A stretch of 64,000 nt of DNA, taken from contig CAUYLG010062091.1 in assembly GCA_963573385.1 (NCBI GenBank), positions 1 through 64,000 on the forward strand. Direction: 5' to 3'. The stretch is from Cacajao melanocephalus (lineage: Eukaryota; Chordata; Mammalia; Primates; Pitheciidae). Both the position numbers and the translations under genes were made by a program. Under the pieces are notes generated by a model, which was not told where the DNA came from, did not search any database, and saw only the letters and a program-made list of their open reading frames with translations. Shown piece after piece: positions 1 through 10,643 of this stretch (the first letter of the stretch is position 1; each line of letters starts with the position of its first letter).

Positions 1-117
1 TACATATATATTATATATATTACATATAATACATATATTATATAATTATGTATATTATATATTATATATTATTAATATAATATATTAATATAATATATAA
101 TATAGATATATAAAAAT
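1..117. repeat. TA-rich microsatellite
   Basis: An almost pure A/T stretch of TA, TTA and TAA units. It lies directly before the L1 3' end that begins near 118, a place where L1 sequences often carry expanded TA runs. Likely polymorphic in length. The left edge is cut by the window. Confidence 0.85.
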
Positions 118-486
118 ATAGAATACTATTCATCCATAAAAGCAATTTAAATATTGTCTTTTGCAGCAACATGGATGGAACTTGGAACTGGAGGCCATTA
201 TCCTAAGTGAAATAACTCAGAAACAGAAATTTAAATACTACATGTTCTTACTTATACGTAGGACCAAAACTATGGTTGTACATAGAAATACAAAGTGGAA
301 TAATAGACATTGGAGACTCCAAAAGGTGAGAGACTTAGAGGGAAAATGAAGGTTAAAAAATTGCCTCTTGGGTACACTGTTCACCGTTTGGGTGATGGAC
401 ACACTGAAGGCCCAGACTTCACCACTATGTAATACATGCATGTAAGAAATTTGCATTTCTTCCACCTAAATATATAAAAGTTTTTA
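118..486 (+). mobile_element. L1 LINE, 3' end fragment
   Basis: The sequence follows the well-known L1 3' end: a GAATACTATTCATCCATAAAA-like start, the 'ACATGGATGGAACT' segment, a 'GGGTGATGG' segment near 390, and 'CCCAGACTTCACCACTATG' near 410, ending in an A-rich tail near 486. Only the last few hundred bases of the element are present, as expected for 5'-truncated insertion. The short open frames here (for example 161-349) are not coding. Subfamily is not assigned; divergence suggests an L1PB or L1MA-age copy. Confidence 0.85.
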
Positions 487-577
487 AAAATGAAAAAAAC
501 ATTGCCCAAAGATTTCTTTATTCTTGTTAAGTTGTAACAATATTTTATTATTTGAATTATTTGAAAAAGTATAAATA

Positions 578-893
578 GGCTGGTGCGGTGGCTCATGCTT
601 GTAATCCTATCACTTTGGGAGGCCAAGGGAGGTGGATTTCCTGAGCTCAGGAGTCTGAGACCAGTCTGGGCAACATGGTGAAACCCTGTCTCTACTAAAA
701 TATAAAAAATTAGCCAGGCATGGTGGTGGGTGTCTATAGTCCCAGCTACTCAGGGGGGCTGGCTGAGGCAAGAGAATTGCTTGAACCCAGGTGGTGGAAG
801 TTGCAGTAAGCCAAGATCCAGCCACTGCACTCCAGCCTGGGGAACAGAATGAGACTCTATCTCCAAAAAAAAAAAAAAAAAAGAAAAAAGAAA
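578..893 (+). mobile_element. Alu SINE, full length
   Basis: Complete dimeric Alu starting GGCTGGTGCGGTGGCTCATG, with both monomers and a terminal A-rich tail (about 863-893). It is flanked by a 15-bp target duplication, GAAAAAGTATAAATA at 563-577 and GAAAATGTATAAATA at 894-908, one mismatch. This marks a standard L1-assisted insertion. The antisense frame at 610-825 is the usual Alu pseudo-ORF. Confidence 0.97.
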
Positions 894-909
894 GAAAATG
901 TATAAATAA

Positions 910-2490
910 TTGACAGTTTGCAAAAATAATATCTGATTACCTATTGACTATGAGTACTTTGAGAGAAGAATCTTTATGTCTTTAATTCTTATATACAAAT
1001 ACCAAAATTAATTCACAGTGTATGGAAATTAAAAAAAAAAAGGAAGACAATGTAGAACTCAAAAAAGTTAAGATATTTTCTATATAAAGTTCAAGTCAAA
1101 AAGTCTGTTTAGCACATTTCTAAATGTTTGTTAATTATATGATTTTATGTGCTTTCATAATGATGCTTATCTAGCAGATACTAGGAGAATTTCACAGAGA
1201 TTGGTCAAAGGAAACCTTGCTATTCTCCAATGAAAGCATTTAGATAGAACATCTATAAAATAAGTGTTGCAACTGGCAAAACTTATACAAACTTGGTTAA
1301 CTTATCCAAACTTGAGCTAATATCATATAAATAATTTGAATAATGTAATTAAAATTTGTCACACAAGCCCTCATAAAGCAAGAATATATTCGAAGGGTCA
1401 TGTTCCCATAAATACGGGATTGATTTGAGAAGTTACTCAGAAAAGGTCAAAGTCATTTTGTAGATTTCCCAACAACAGGAACTGATGTTCAGGAGCTAGG
1501 AGATGTGATTTCAAATGAACTCTTTCTAGTAGCCTGCTGGAGGGAATATCTCAGTGACTAATGTTAAGCGAAATATGAACAACTTTAAAAGAACTTGGCA
1601 TATGATTCTTAATCTTCACCCAGGCACTTGTGGTTTCTTACATTTTGGGGGAAAAGAAGTTTGTGGCTTTGACAACTATTTTTGTCTTTTTACTTTCTCT
1701 CTTTTTTGTGGGGTGGGGAGAGAGGTCTGGGGGGAAGAGAAATTATATGAAAAAATCAAAAGAGAAAGAAAAATGTAATAATGTTTAGCATTACTTTATT
1801 TTGACAAATTTAGGATTCAAAATCCCCTCTGGGCATTTTTACTCTTTTAACTTAGAGTCTCTGAATTCTGCTTCTAGGAGGGAATTATAGTCAGTAAGAC
1901 CTGACATTCTTAAATGTTCTACCAGAGCATGATTAAGGTAGGGGATTAATTGTGTTTAAAAAAAAAAAAAAGAAAAAAAAAGGTGACTATTTTTTTTCTA
2001 AATGGGCTTAATGATCTATTTGCTACCATTGTGTTATTGTGGAATTTTTTACAAAGTTATGATAGCAAAAAAAAAAAAAGTCATCTGTGTGGTGAAAGTA
2101 AAAATTTTCTCTTCACTTTTGCATGCCAGATTTTAATTGCATCTTCTTATTGAATAGAAGTTCAATAGCATCTTTAAACAATTCTTTCTAGATAAATACT
2201 TAAGTGAATACGCAAAATGGCTCCAGGAATTTTAGAGGCAACATAAACCTTCAGGTCTCTGTGCTTATTCAGTGCCACTATCGTCTGTTTATCGTTTAAG
2301 ATCGGGAAATATTCTTACTTGTGTAAAACAATCATTTGCTGTACTCCAAGGCCAAAATGTATCATTTGAATTACCTGATAGTTCCTTCACATAATTCAAT
2401 AAATATTAAACCAGCAAGGGACAGCAAGGTGAATGGAAGCAGTAGTATTCTAAGAACTGACTTTGTTTTCTTGTGAACAAAGAAAGGTGC
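910..2490. other. No gene; AT-rich unassigned sequence
   Basis: No recognised repeat or gene. There is a poly-A run near 1030, an imperfect tandem of about 18 bp near 1280-1315 (AACTTATACAAACTTGG then AACTTATCCAAACTTGA), and an A-rich run at 1958-1981. The 74- and 67-codon frames at 1554-1778 and 1950-2153 run through homopolymers and resemble nothing known. Confidence 0.5.
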
Positions 2491-2493
2491 AAT

Positions 2494-2604
2494 GACAGAA
2501 AACTAACATTTACTGAGTGAGCTCTGTCAGGCATTCTACTTATCTTGTTAACTTGATATTCCAAATTTTCTGTTAATTAGGAACTATTTGCCATTTATAG
2601 GTAT
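2494..2604 (+). mobile_element. MIR SINE fragment (possible)
   Basis: The pattern 'AACATTTACTGAGTGAGCTCTGTCAGGCATTCTACTTATC' in shortened form (key words: ATTTACTGAG, CAGGCATTCT) fits the MIR core 'atttattgag...ccaggcactgt...'. It is strongly diverged, so the call is tentative. Confidence 0.45.
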
Positions 2605-2610
2605 AAAAAT

Positions 2611-3056
2611 TGTCAGAATCGAAATGGAGTCACTTGTATTAAAAACAAAACTAAACTGAAATACAGCCAGGGAAGGCCATGAAGAGAGGGTTCTTATGCA
2701 TAAATGTCTAATAACAAAAACTGTCACAAAAGACATAATAAAAACCACAACCTTGCACAATGGTCTTTGAAACCTTATGCAAAAAATACTTTTGCAAGGA
2801 CATCTGTCCAGCAAATGCCTGTTAAATCTTGAATTAATGTCACTCTGGTTATTGATCTTTATAGCCAAAAATAATTATCTCAAAGACATCATGTAACTCT
2901 CTTCATTTTATTTCCTTTAACACTCTTCGTCTTCCTTTACCTCTTGAATATGCACATAGTCTATTATAGCATGCATATTCAATACCATTGCAATGCCAAA
3001 TCTCAAATAAATATTATTTTCTTTTAGAGAGCCTCCCTCTGTTACTTAGTTTGACA
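2611..3056 (+). mobile_element. Solo LTR, ERV-L class (TGTCA...TGACA)
   Basis: A 446-bp unit that begins TGTCAGAATC and ends TTAGTTTGACA, so it has the TG...CA ends of a retroviral LTR inside a perfect 5-bp inverted repeat (TGTCA/TGACA). An AATAAA polyadenylation signal near 3006, followed by a T-rich segment, gives the plus orientation. The same terminal inverted repeat occurs on the LTR at 43336-43811. The flanking 5-mers (AAAAT and TGGGT) do not match, so the target duplication has decayed. No internal retroviral sequence adjoins it. Exact family not assigned. Confidence 0.6.
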
Positions 3057-3739
3057 TGGGTTATGATGCTACTAAATAGTGAAGGCACTGTCTCCGTATT
3101 GAAAATGAAATAAAATTGGTCCAACCAAAAACACATTTTCTACTCTTCACTATCAATTTGAAACAGAATGCATGATAGTTAAAAGTGGACTCCTCCTCCA
3201 GGTAGGTTGCTACCACAAGGTAGATGTTGAAGCATTGATTTTGGTAGGTTCTCGTGGGCCTTGTTTCAGAAAAAGCTGTGAGTTAGATGATGCTTATCTT
3301 CATGTGGCTGAGTTTTGCCACTTTTTTGCTTTATAGTTATTGTTCCCTTTCTTTCCCCTTCAAGGAAAGGATTGCTCATCATTGTTTACTGCGGAAGGCT
3401 TTACCACTCAAGCTTTTCTCAGATGTGCCAACCAATTACTTTGGTTTAAGCACTTGAAGATTTTTAGGCATCCTGGGGAGATACTTGGGGAGTATGATTG
3501 CCTTTGTAATGCTATAAAATAACATACTGAGACCAAGTGTGAGGTGCTACAACCAAACCCCAGCACGGTGACAGCAGACACAGAGGGCAGTAAGGAACAA
3601 AGAGAAGATGGTTCAAACCTCACCCTCTCATTGCAGTGGTTTCATTGATCTTTTCTTCCCTCAACCTTTCATCAGTGTCAATGCTACCACCTTTCAACAA
3701 ACCGTTTGGACCAAAACTCTCATGGTGTGCTTGGTTTCT
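3057..3739. other. No gene; unassigned sequence
   Basis: Mixed-composition sequence with no repeat or gene I can recognise. The small frames at 3340-3522 and 3408-3623 overlap on opposite strands and show no domain. Confidence 0.5.
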
Positions 3740-4410
3740 CTAGTAAGCAATCTATTTTCAATATATATCCCGAGTCCATTCACTTTTCTACGTTATCCTC
3801 TAACTCAAGCTTCTGTTTCTCCCATAAATGCTACAAGAGTCTCCCAACTGACCTCCTGGTCTCCATTTTTCCTTTCTATAATCTATTTTCTACACCATCG
3901 GAGTCATATTTTTAGAACTTTAACCAATTATCTCACACTACTGGTTAAGGCCTTCGAATGGCTTTCACCAATGGCCTTAGAATACAGTCCTTTCTCATTT
4001 TCCTAAATATCCCAACATGACCAGGATCCTGGCTACCTTTCTTGTCGTGGTCTAATCATCCCAATCTAGCTTCTGACTCCTTCCTGTTTCTTGAACATGC
4101 CAACATATTGTTTCCTCAGAGCCTATTTACTTGCTACTCCCTCTACCTGGGCTGCTGTTCTTCTTAATTTTAGCATCACACACTTACTTTATGTTGCTGT
4201 TCGAACATCATCTGTTCAGAAAAGTAATCCTGCTCATATATAATTGTAAAGAGTGTATTTCCATAACTCCTCCTCCACTTCTGTTTTATAAGACCTCTGT
4301 TATATTTCTTCATAATACTTATGTTTATCTCAAATATATCAACCCTTTCACTTATTTTTCCTTGTCTATTTTCCCCAGTAAATACATCCAAAATACACCC
4401 CAAAATGGAC
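3740..4410 (+). mobile_element. L2 LINE, 3' region
   Basis: The order of words matches the L2 3' part: a 'CTCCCAACTGACCTCCTGGTCTCC' region near 3841, 'CACCATCGGAGTCATATTTTTAGAAC' near 3893, 'TTCGAATGGCTTTCACCAATGGCC' near 3953, 'GCTACTCCCTCTACCTGGGCTG' near 4134, and 'TTTCTTCATAATACTTATG' near 4306. It is ancient and indel-rich. The overlapping 132- and 148-codon frames at 3608-4006 and 4131-4577 are therefore L2 (and microsatellite) sequence, not genes. Confidence 0.8.
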
Positions 4411-4435
4411 TTTGTGTTGTGTTAGAGTGTCTAGT

Positions 4436-4568
4436 ACATACCCCACCCCTCCACACACACATTTGTATATACATAGGTATATACAAATATACCTATGTAT
4501 ATACCTTATATATACAAATATACAAATATACCTATGTATATACCTTATATACACATACATACATATAT
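4436..4568. repeat. Palindromic TA/CA-rich tandem repeat
   Basis: An AT- and CA-rich tract holding a 31-bp unit (starts ATACAAATATACC, ends TACCTTATAT) at about 4481-4511 and again at 4520-4550. The segment near 4464-4480 contains TATACATAGGTATAT, the reverse complement of the later ATATACCTATGTATA, so the tract can fold into a hairpin or cruciform. Confidence 0.8.
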
Positions 4569-4626
4569 TTGAAGTAATATAAAGTTTTTGTACAGCATTC
4601 AGAAAAAAACAATTCTTATTTATTAA

Positions 4627-4923
<297 letters not shown>

Positions 4924-5400
4924 ATCATTTTTTAAAACTAAAGAAATGATTAGTCAACTTAAGTGAATTTCATCTAATAATTCTTCATAAATTAGATTGC
5001 TTTTGTCTTTAAATTTCTACATTCTCACTTCAGCTAATCTGAACTACTTGGGGAACACTTTTAGAGTTTGTCCTCCTTTACCTTAAATGATGCCCTCAAG
5101 ACTGTGATTTCAGCAGCACCTTCCTTACTCTATTGGGAGACTTCATACCCCATGTAGCTCACTCAATGCTTTATTTCTTTATGCTTCTTAGACATCTTCA
5201 TTCCTATTAGTTTTAATTTCAATAGTACATACATAAAAATAGGGACTTGACATCACATAATCAAACTTCTTCAACAAATAACTGCTGATATCACTTCCAA
5301 GCTTACAGAAAGGAAAGACTAAATTTGGTTATCTAGTGGCCTTAGCTTCGTCAGTACTAGAATAGTTTTCTACTTCATTTGAAAGACGTCTAAAAGAAAG
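4924..5400. other. No gene; unassigned sequence
   Basis: AT-rich sequence without a recognised element. Confidence 0.5.
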
Positions 5401-5401
5401 A

Positions 5402-5490
5402 TAGCAATTAACATTTTTTGAGTTTTTACTACATGCTAGGTGAGGTAATAAGTTCTATACGTATTAACTAAAATCTGAAACCATCTACCT
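5402..5490 (+). mobile_element. MIR SINE fragment (possible)
   Basis: 'TTTTGAGTTTTTACTACATGCTAGG' followed by 'AATAAGTTCTATACGTATTAAC' in outline matches the MIR core (ATTGAGCGCTTACTATGTGCCAGG, then the GCTTTACATGTATTA region). Short and diverged. Confidence 0.5.
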
Positions 5491-5871
5491 CCCTATTTCC
5501 TTCCCCACACACAGCTGATTGTGTGTATTAGTATGGCTTTACTATTTCAGGATACTCTTCCCCAGGAGAATAACTTATTGTTAATTACAGATACTTCCAC
5601 AATGACCCATGTACTTTCAATGAGAAGCCTCACCAGGGGGTTTATTTGTCAAAATCCTACACTTGCGTATTTCACTTATTCTAAACAGTCTTAACATGAC
5701 TCTTACGCCATCTTTGTCAAGTCCCTGCCTTAAACCGAACTTCAAATTCTCCATAAATCTGAGCTTGTCTTCCCTGGGAGGATACACTACCAAAGTTCTA
5801 TGGAGATGGTGTCCTTCCTTCCTTGTTGCAGGATCAATAAAGTAAGTTTTTTTTTATTAAACAAAGTTTAT
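5491..5871. other. No gene; possible LTR remnant
   Basis: No confident repeat. The stretch ending GGATCAATAAA near 5838, just before the next Alu, has a polyadenylation signal after a mixed-composition block (5690-5840) and could be an LTR tail. I could not assign it. Confidence 0.3.
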
Positions 5872-6174
<303 letters not shown>

Positions 6175-6224
6175 TAAACTCAGTTTTGTCTTATCAACTA
6201 GTTATATTGATGATATCTGGGGAG

Positions 6225-6705
6225 CTGGCATTGGACAAACTCATTACTTTCTCATAAAAACCCAAGATAGGCATTACTGTCTCAATTTCAAGCTGAAAAC
6301 CATTATCCGAAGTGAACAAATGCATGAACAGAAAACTAAATGTTCTCTAAGTGGAATCTAAACATTGAATACACATGAAATAAAGATGTGAACAACAGAC
6401 TGGGAACCACTAGATGGGGGCAGAAGGGAGCAGGGTGTGGTCTGAAGAACCATTTGTTGAGTATTACACACACTGGTTCGGTGACAGGATCATTGGGACC
6501 CCAAGCCTCAGCATCATGCAATATACCCATGTAGCAAACCTGCATATGTACCCCTTAATCTACAATAAATGTTAAAATAATGTAAAAAGAAAAGAAATTT
6601 GCCTGAGGACATAGCACTAGTAAGTGACGTAGCCACAACTTAAACCCAGGTAGTCTCACTCTAGAATGTACCCTCCTAACCACTGTTAGGTTCCCTATCA
6701 TCATA
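6225..6705 (+). mobile_element. MIR SINE, split by an L1 insertion
   Basis: The left part (about 6225-6295) carries CCCAAGATAGGCATTACTGT and the right part (about 6593-6705) carries TTTGCCTGAGGACATAGCAC, AGTAAGTGACGTAGCC and CCCAGGTAGTCTCACTC. In MIR these two parts are next to each other (tail of the core, then 'ttgcccaaggtcacacagc...'). The L1 3' end between them was therefore inserted into an existing MIR. Confidence 0.7.
6296..6592 (+). mobile_element. L1 LINE, 3' end inserted in MIR
   Basis: A short 5'-truncated L1: the GCTGAAAACCATTATCC start matches the 'ggaaaccatcattctcagc' part of L1, followed by 'GGGACCCCAAGCCTCAGCATCATG' near 6497 and CATGTAGCAAACCTGCATATG near 6529, ending in ACAATAAATGTTAAAATAATG plus A-rich tail. 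Parts of the L1 3' UTR in between have been lost. Confidence 0.85.
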
Positions 6706-8300
6706 TAACACAGAAAATCTGGAAGCAGCTAATTTTATTCAGCTAAAACCAACTAGTATTTTATTAATATGTGAGTAAATTTTAGCATTTTAGAATCTTA
6801 GTTTCAAATTTCATTCTAATTTTTAAAATCTATTTATACTGTGTTGATGACACAACTAGCAGAAAGACATTAAATATAAATCCTGACAGTTAACTCAATG
6901 GTGTGTCTGAATATTAATGTCATATGCTTTTCTTTGACTGGAGAGGTCTGAAGATGTTTAACATCAGAGATGAAGGACTTTACCCACCTTCAGGCCTCCC
7001 CTGATGGCCCTTCCATTTGCTAGATCAACATTTCTATTTGTATCCACCTGCATTAATACCTTCATCACCAACACCCATTATCTCATTTTCCCTTAAAATC
7101 TGTGTAACTAGCATGAGGGCAGGGGTGTTCAGTAACATCAGTTTTGTTTTCTTTTTTATTTTTTTGGTCAGTTGACTTAGTGCCCCAGAGAACCTCAAGC
7201 TTGGCATCTTTGTGGTCCGTACTGAAGAAGATTCAGGGGACTGTCAGGATTTGGGTTGCAGAGGAGGGGTCTGTGCCCTGGACTTGCAATGAGCAGACAC
7301 ATATAGAAAATTCTAGGAAGAAGGCTGTATCTATTCTTTGGAATACAGCAACAAACTCTGAGATTCACGGTGTCCGAAGTGTTGATATGCTATATAGGGT
7401 ACATGTCATTTAGTGACTTGCTTTTTCACTATAAAAAATATAAAGCTTATTTTTGAGTATGTGGATATTGAAGCTCTTTCTTTGAAGTCAAGGTATGATA
7501 TGTCACATAGGCTAAGTTAATAGGATCTGTTCTGGGGTAGTTGTATATTTCATTAGTGCTTTTTCTGTGGGCACTTACATAATTAAGAAATGTATATTAT
7601 AAGATTTAGGAAGAGATACTGGAAGTTTATTCTGTGAAGTTGGAAGAATACTGGTCTTGAGACGACAATTTCTGATTTGGGGCTAATACATTTCCAGTAG
7701 AGGGAAAACAATGACCTAATGGATCTGATTCTTCAAGTGATTTAATCTAAAATTTAGAATGATCACCTTTAATTCTTTTTTTTCTGTTCTCATAATGGAA
7801 TGTTTATCTTCAATTCATTTTTTAGGTGGAATTCTTATTCTCAATTCTTAATTTCTGAAGCTGAGTACCAAAGCATTCTATAATCTTTGAAATTGTCCCT
7901 ATACAAATAAAAAGGTAAACACATTTACTTATTTATGCTTCAAAAATTTACCAAATAACATTGTTCTTTGTTGTAAATGTGAAATTGTTATTAGCTGTTC
8001 ATATTAACTGTAATATATTCATTTTGAATATATTGATGAATGTTATTTAAGCACAAACTACTGGTCATTCCCCGTAAAGAAATTGCTGCCCAAGATTACA
8101 AAGACAGATATGAATGGAGATTCTTCATAGAAACTTTAGCTGTCAATACACTGGATAATTAAGAGAATGGATAAGTTAGACAAGGTTGGTACATAGTATG
8201 GAATGCTGCACAGCAGTCGGAAGCAACTTTCTAAAAGCCTATCAAGCCACATAAATAAATTCTTAGGCACATACTGAGGAGACGAGAGCCAAATAAAAAA
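6706..8300. other. No gene; mostly unassigned sequence
   Basis: No confident element. The GC-richer piece at 7140-7420 contains an 89-codon frame (7144-7413) with no recognisable domain. It could be an undated repeat or retrocopy remnant but nothing supports a gene. A weak L1 3'-like run (CAGCAGTCGGAAGC...) may lie near 8200-8290. Confidence 0.45.
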
Positions 8301-8311
8301 CCAAATGTGTA

Positions 8312-8980
8312 AGATTGATGGTGTCAGCTCTTCTTTGTACATTTGGTAGAATTCAGCTGTGAATGTCTCTGGTCCTGGGGTTTCTTTGGTTGGTAGGCAA
8401 TTAATTACTGCCTCAATTTCAGAACTCATTATTGGTCTGTTCAGGGATTCAATTTCTTCCTGATTCAGTCTTGGGAGGGTGTATGTGTCCAGAAATTTAT
8501 CTGTTTCTTCTAGATTTTCTAGTTTATGTCCATAGAGGTGTTTGTAATATTCTCTGATGGATGGTTCTATTTTTGTGGGGTCAGTGGTAATATCCCCCTT
8601 ATCATTTCTAATCCTGTTTATTTGAACACTCTATTTTTTTTTTTTTACTTTATTAGTGTAGCTAGAGGTCTATTTTATTAATGTTTTTCAAAAAGCCAGG
8701 TTCTGAATTTGTTGATCATTTGAATGTTTTTTGTCAGTTCAGCTCTGATTTTGGTTATTTCTTGTCCTCTGCTGGCTTTGGGATTTGTTTTCTCTTGGTT
8801 CTCTAGTTCTTTCAGCTTCGATGTTAGGCTGTTAACTTGAGATCTTTCTAACTTTTTGATGTGAGCATTTAGCGCTATAAATTTCCCTCTTAACACTGCT
8901 TTAGTCATACCCCAGATATTCTCATATGTTGTATCTTTGTTCTCATTAGTTTCAAATAACTTATTAATGTATGCCTTTGT
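8312..8980 (-). mobile_element. L1 LINE, internal ORF2 fragment
   Basis: Antisense L1 ORF2. Reading the minus strand from 9016 the 112-codon frame (8678-9016) gives the linker after the endonuclease (words such as [14 protein letters not shown] and [17 protein letters not shown]). The frame at 8136-8429 starts with [14 protein letters not shown] and FTAEFYQ, the segment just before the reverse transcriptase domain. The two frames are separated by shifts and a poly-T run near 8638-8646. Neither the endonuclease nor the catalytic YADD box of reverse transcriptase is included, so the copy is dead. Both L1 ends are missing. Confidence 0.92.
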
Positions 8981-9489
8981 GTAAATGTTTAAGCATAGAT
9001 TTACAAACATTACCACATATTTTTCAAAGATAAATATACAAGAACAAAAATCAGATTTATTGTGTTGGGTACTATAGAGAAAATGTTAAAAGGAGAACAG
9101 GGATCACAGATTAAAAGGTTAGAATATTAAATTAAATTAAATAATTAAATGAAATAGGGCTTGCCTGACTTAGTGATAATGATGTTAAAGGAACAAAAGT
9201 GTATGGTTATTTCAATTCTCTTGACCTAAGATCCTCAAGAATTAAAATAAAAGTAAAATAAAAAATAAAGTTCAAGTCAAATAAAACTCGAGCCAAGTAA
9301 AATAGAAATAAAGCTAACACAGTATATGTCTTAGGAAAAACACTTTTCTCTGTAGAGTGATATGGTATGGGTTGGGGAAGTCATTTCAGATTATTTGCTT
9401 TTATAGGCAACAATGTAAGTTCACCACTTACACTGTAAGTACCTTCATGAACCACCGTGCAGTCTTTTAGGATATAATATCAGCTCTGC
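8981..9489. other. No gene; AT-rich, low-complexity pieces
   Basis: Contains A-rich low-complexity runs at 9125-9150 and 9240-9310 (AAATTAAATTAAAT and AAAATAAAAGTAAAATAAAA). No element recognised. Confidence 0.5.
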
Positions 9490-10045
9490 CTCCAGAATAT
9501 ATTCGGATTACTTTTTTTTGTCACCCTCTTCTCCACTATTTTCATCATCTGTTTTCTGGTCTTTTTACCCATAATTGCTTTGACCCTTGCCCCTTTGTAG
9601 TCTCTTCTGTACGTGATAGATGGAGAAATTATCATCAGATAACGTCATTCTTCTGTTCAAAATCCTCTAATGCTTCACACGTCTCTCCAAGAATAAAATT
9701 CTAACTCCTTAATGTGGCCATCAGGCTATATCATCCTGCTCCTTGCTAACTTTTTGACCTTATATTCTACCAAGTTACCGCTGCGTATCTTGCTCCATAT
9801 ATAGTGAATTCCCTGTTCTTCCTGAAACCTGCAAACATGCCCTGCCTCATTGTGCCTGTTATTCCCTCTGCTGTCACACCCTTCCATTAGTTTGCTCAAT
9901 CCCTCCCTTATTTGTGATCTCCTTGCAAATGGAGAGGTCTTTCCTGTCTACCCAATTCAAAATGGCATCCTCCTTTATTATTCATTCTTTCCTTACCTTG
10001 CTCCTTTATTTTTAACACTTGGTGGTACTTAACATATTATGTCAA
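9490..10045 (+). mobile_element. L2 LINE, 3' region
   Basis: Diverged L2 in plus orientation: 'TCTTCTGTTCAAAATCCTCTAATGC' near 9649, 'AATAAAATTCTAACTCCTTAATGTGGCC' near 9692, 'CCTGTTATTCCCTCTGCTGTCAC' near 9857, and 'CTCCTTTATTTTTAACACTTGG' near 9999 appear in the expected L2 order. The 60-codon frame at 9850-10032 is a remnant frame. Confidence 0.75.
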
Positions 10046-10267
10046 GTATTGGAGCTGCATGAAAGATTATTGCTGTTTCTCTAGAACCTATAACAGTGTT
10101 GGGTTCAAGTGTGTGGTCATAATTATAGCATGTGGGAATCATTTCGACACTGCAACTTCAGTAAAGTACAAGGAATAGCAATTGGACAAGATAAGGCAAG
10201 AATAATGATAATACAACAATTTGTAGTATTTTGAAGTTTTAATCCTAACCTCTTTGATATAAACAGC

Positions 10268-10643
10268 TGTTACGCACTGAGTTGTGCTCCATTCCCTAAG
10301 ACATATGCTGAATCCTTCACCTCCAATGTGATGGTATTTGGAAATGAGACTCTGGGAGATAATTAGGTTTGGATAAGGTTGTGAGGGTGAAAACCTAAAG
10401 ATGAGATTAGTATCCCTATAAGAGGACAAAAACACCAGTGCTCTCTCTACCCTGTGAGGACACAGTGAGAAGCAACCATCTGCACTCCTGGAAGAGAGCA
10501 CTCACCAGGGAGTCAAATTAGCTGGTACCTTGATCTTGGTCCTTGGACTTCCCAGCCTCCAGAACTGTGAGAAAATTAGTTCCTGTTGTTTAAAAAATCC
10601 AGTCTAGGATATTTCGTTCTAGTAGCTGGAGCTGAATAATACA
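10268..10643 (+). mobile_element. MLT1-type MaLR LTR (solo)
   Basis: About 376 bp, with TGTTACGCACTGAGTTGTGC at the start, CCAATGTGATGGTATTTGG near 10325, GTGAGGACACAGTGAGAAG near 10456, CCAGCCTCCAGAACTGTGAG near 10551 and AGCTGAATAATACA at the end. This is the canonical order of an MLT1A/B LTR, a MaLR (ERVL-related) element. No interior adjoins, so it is a solo LTR. The antisense 120-codon frame at 10139-10501 is fortuitous. Confidence 0.93.

Noticed and set aside
4131..4577. 148-codon open frame
   Set aside because: It is made of L2 sequence followed by a TA/CA tandem repeat; the end is low-complexity Tyr/Ile/Thr.
8678..9016. 112-codon frame with clear protein similarity
   Set aside because: It is real protein ancestry but belongs to a dead L1 ORF2 fragment, not to a host gene.
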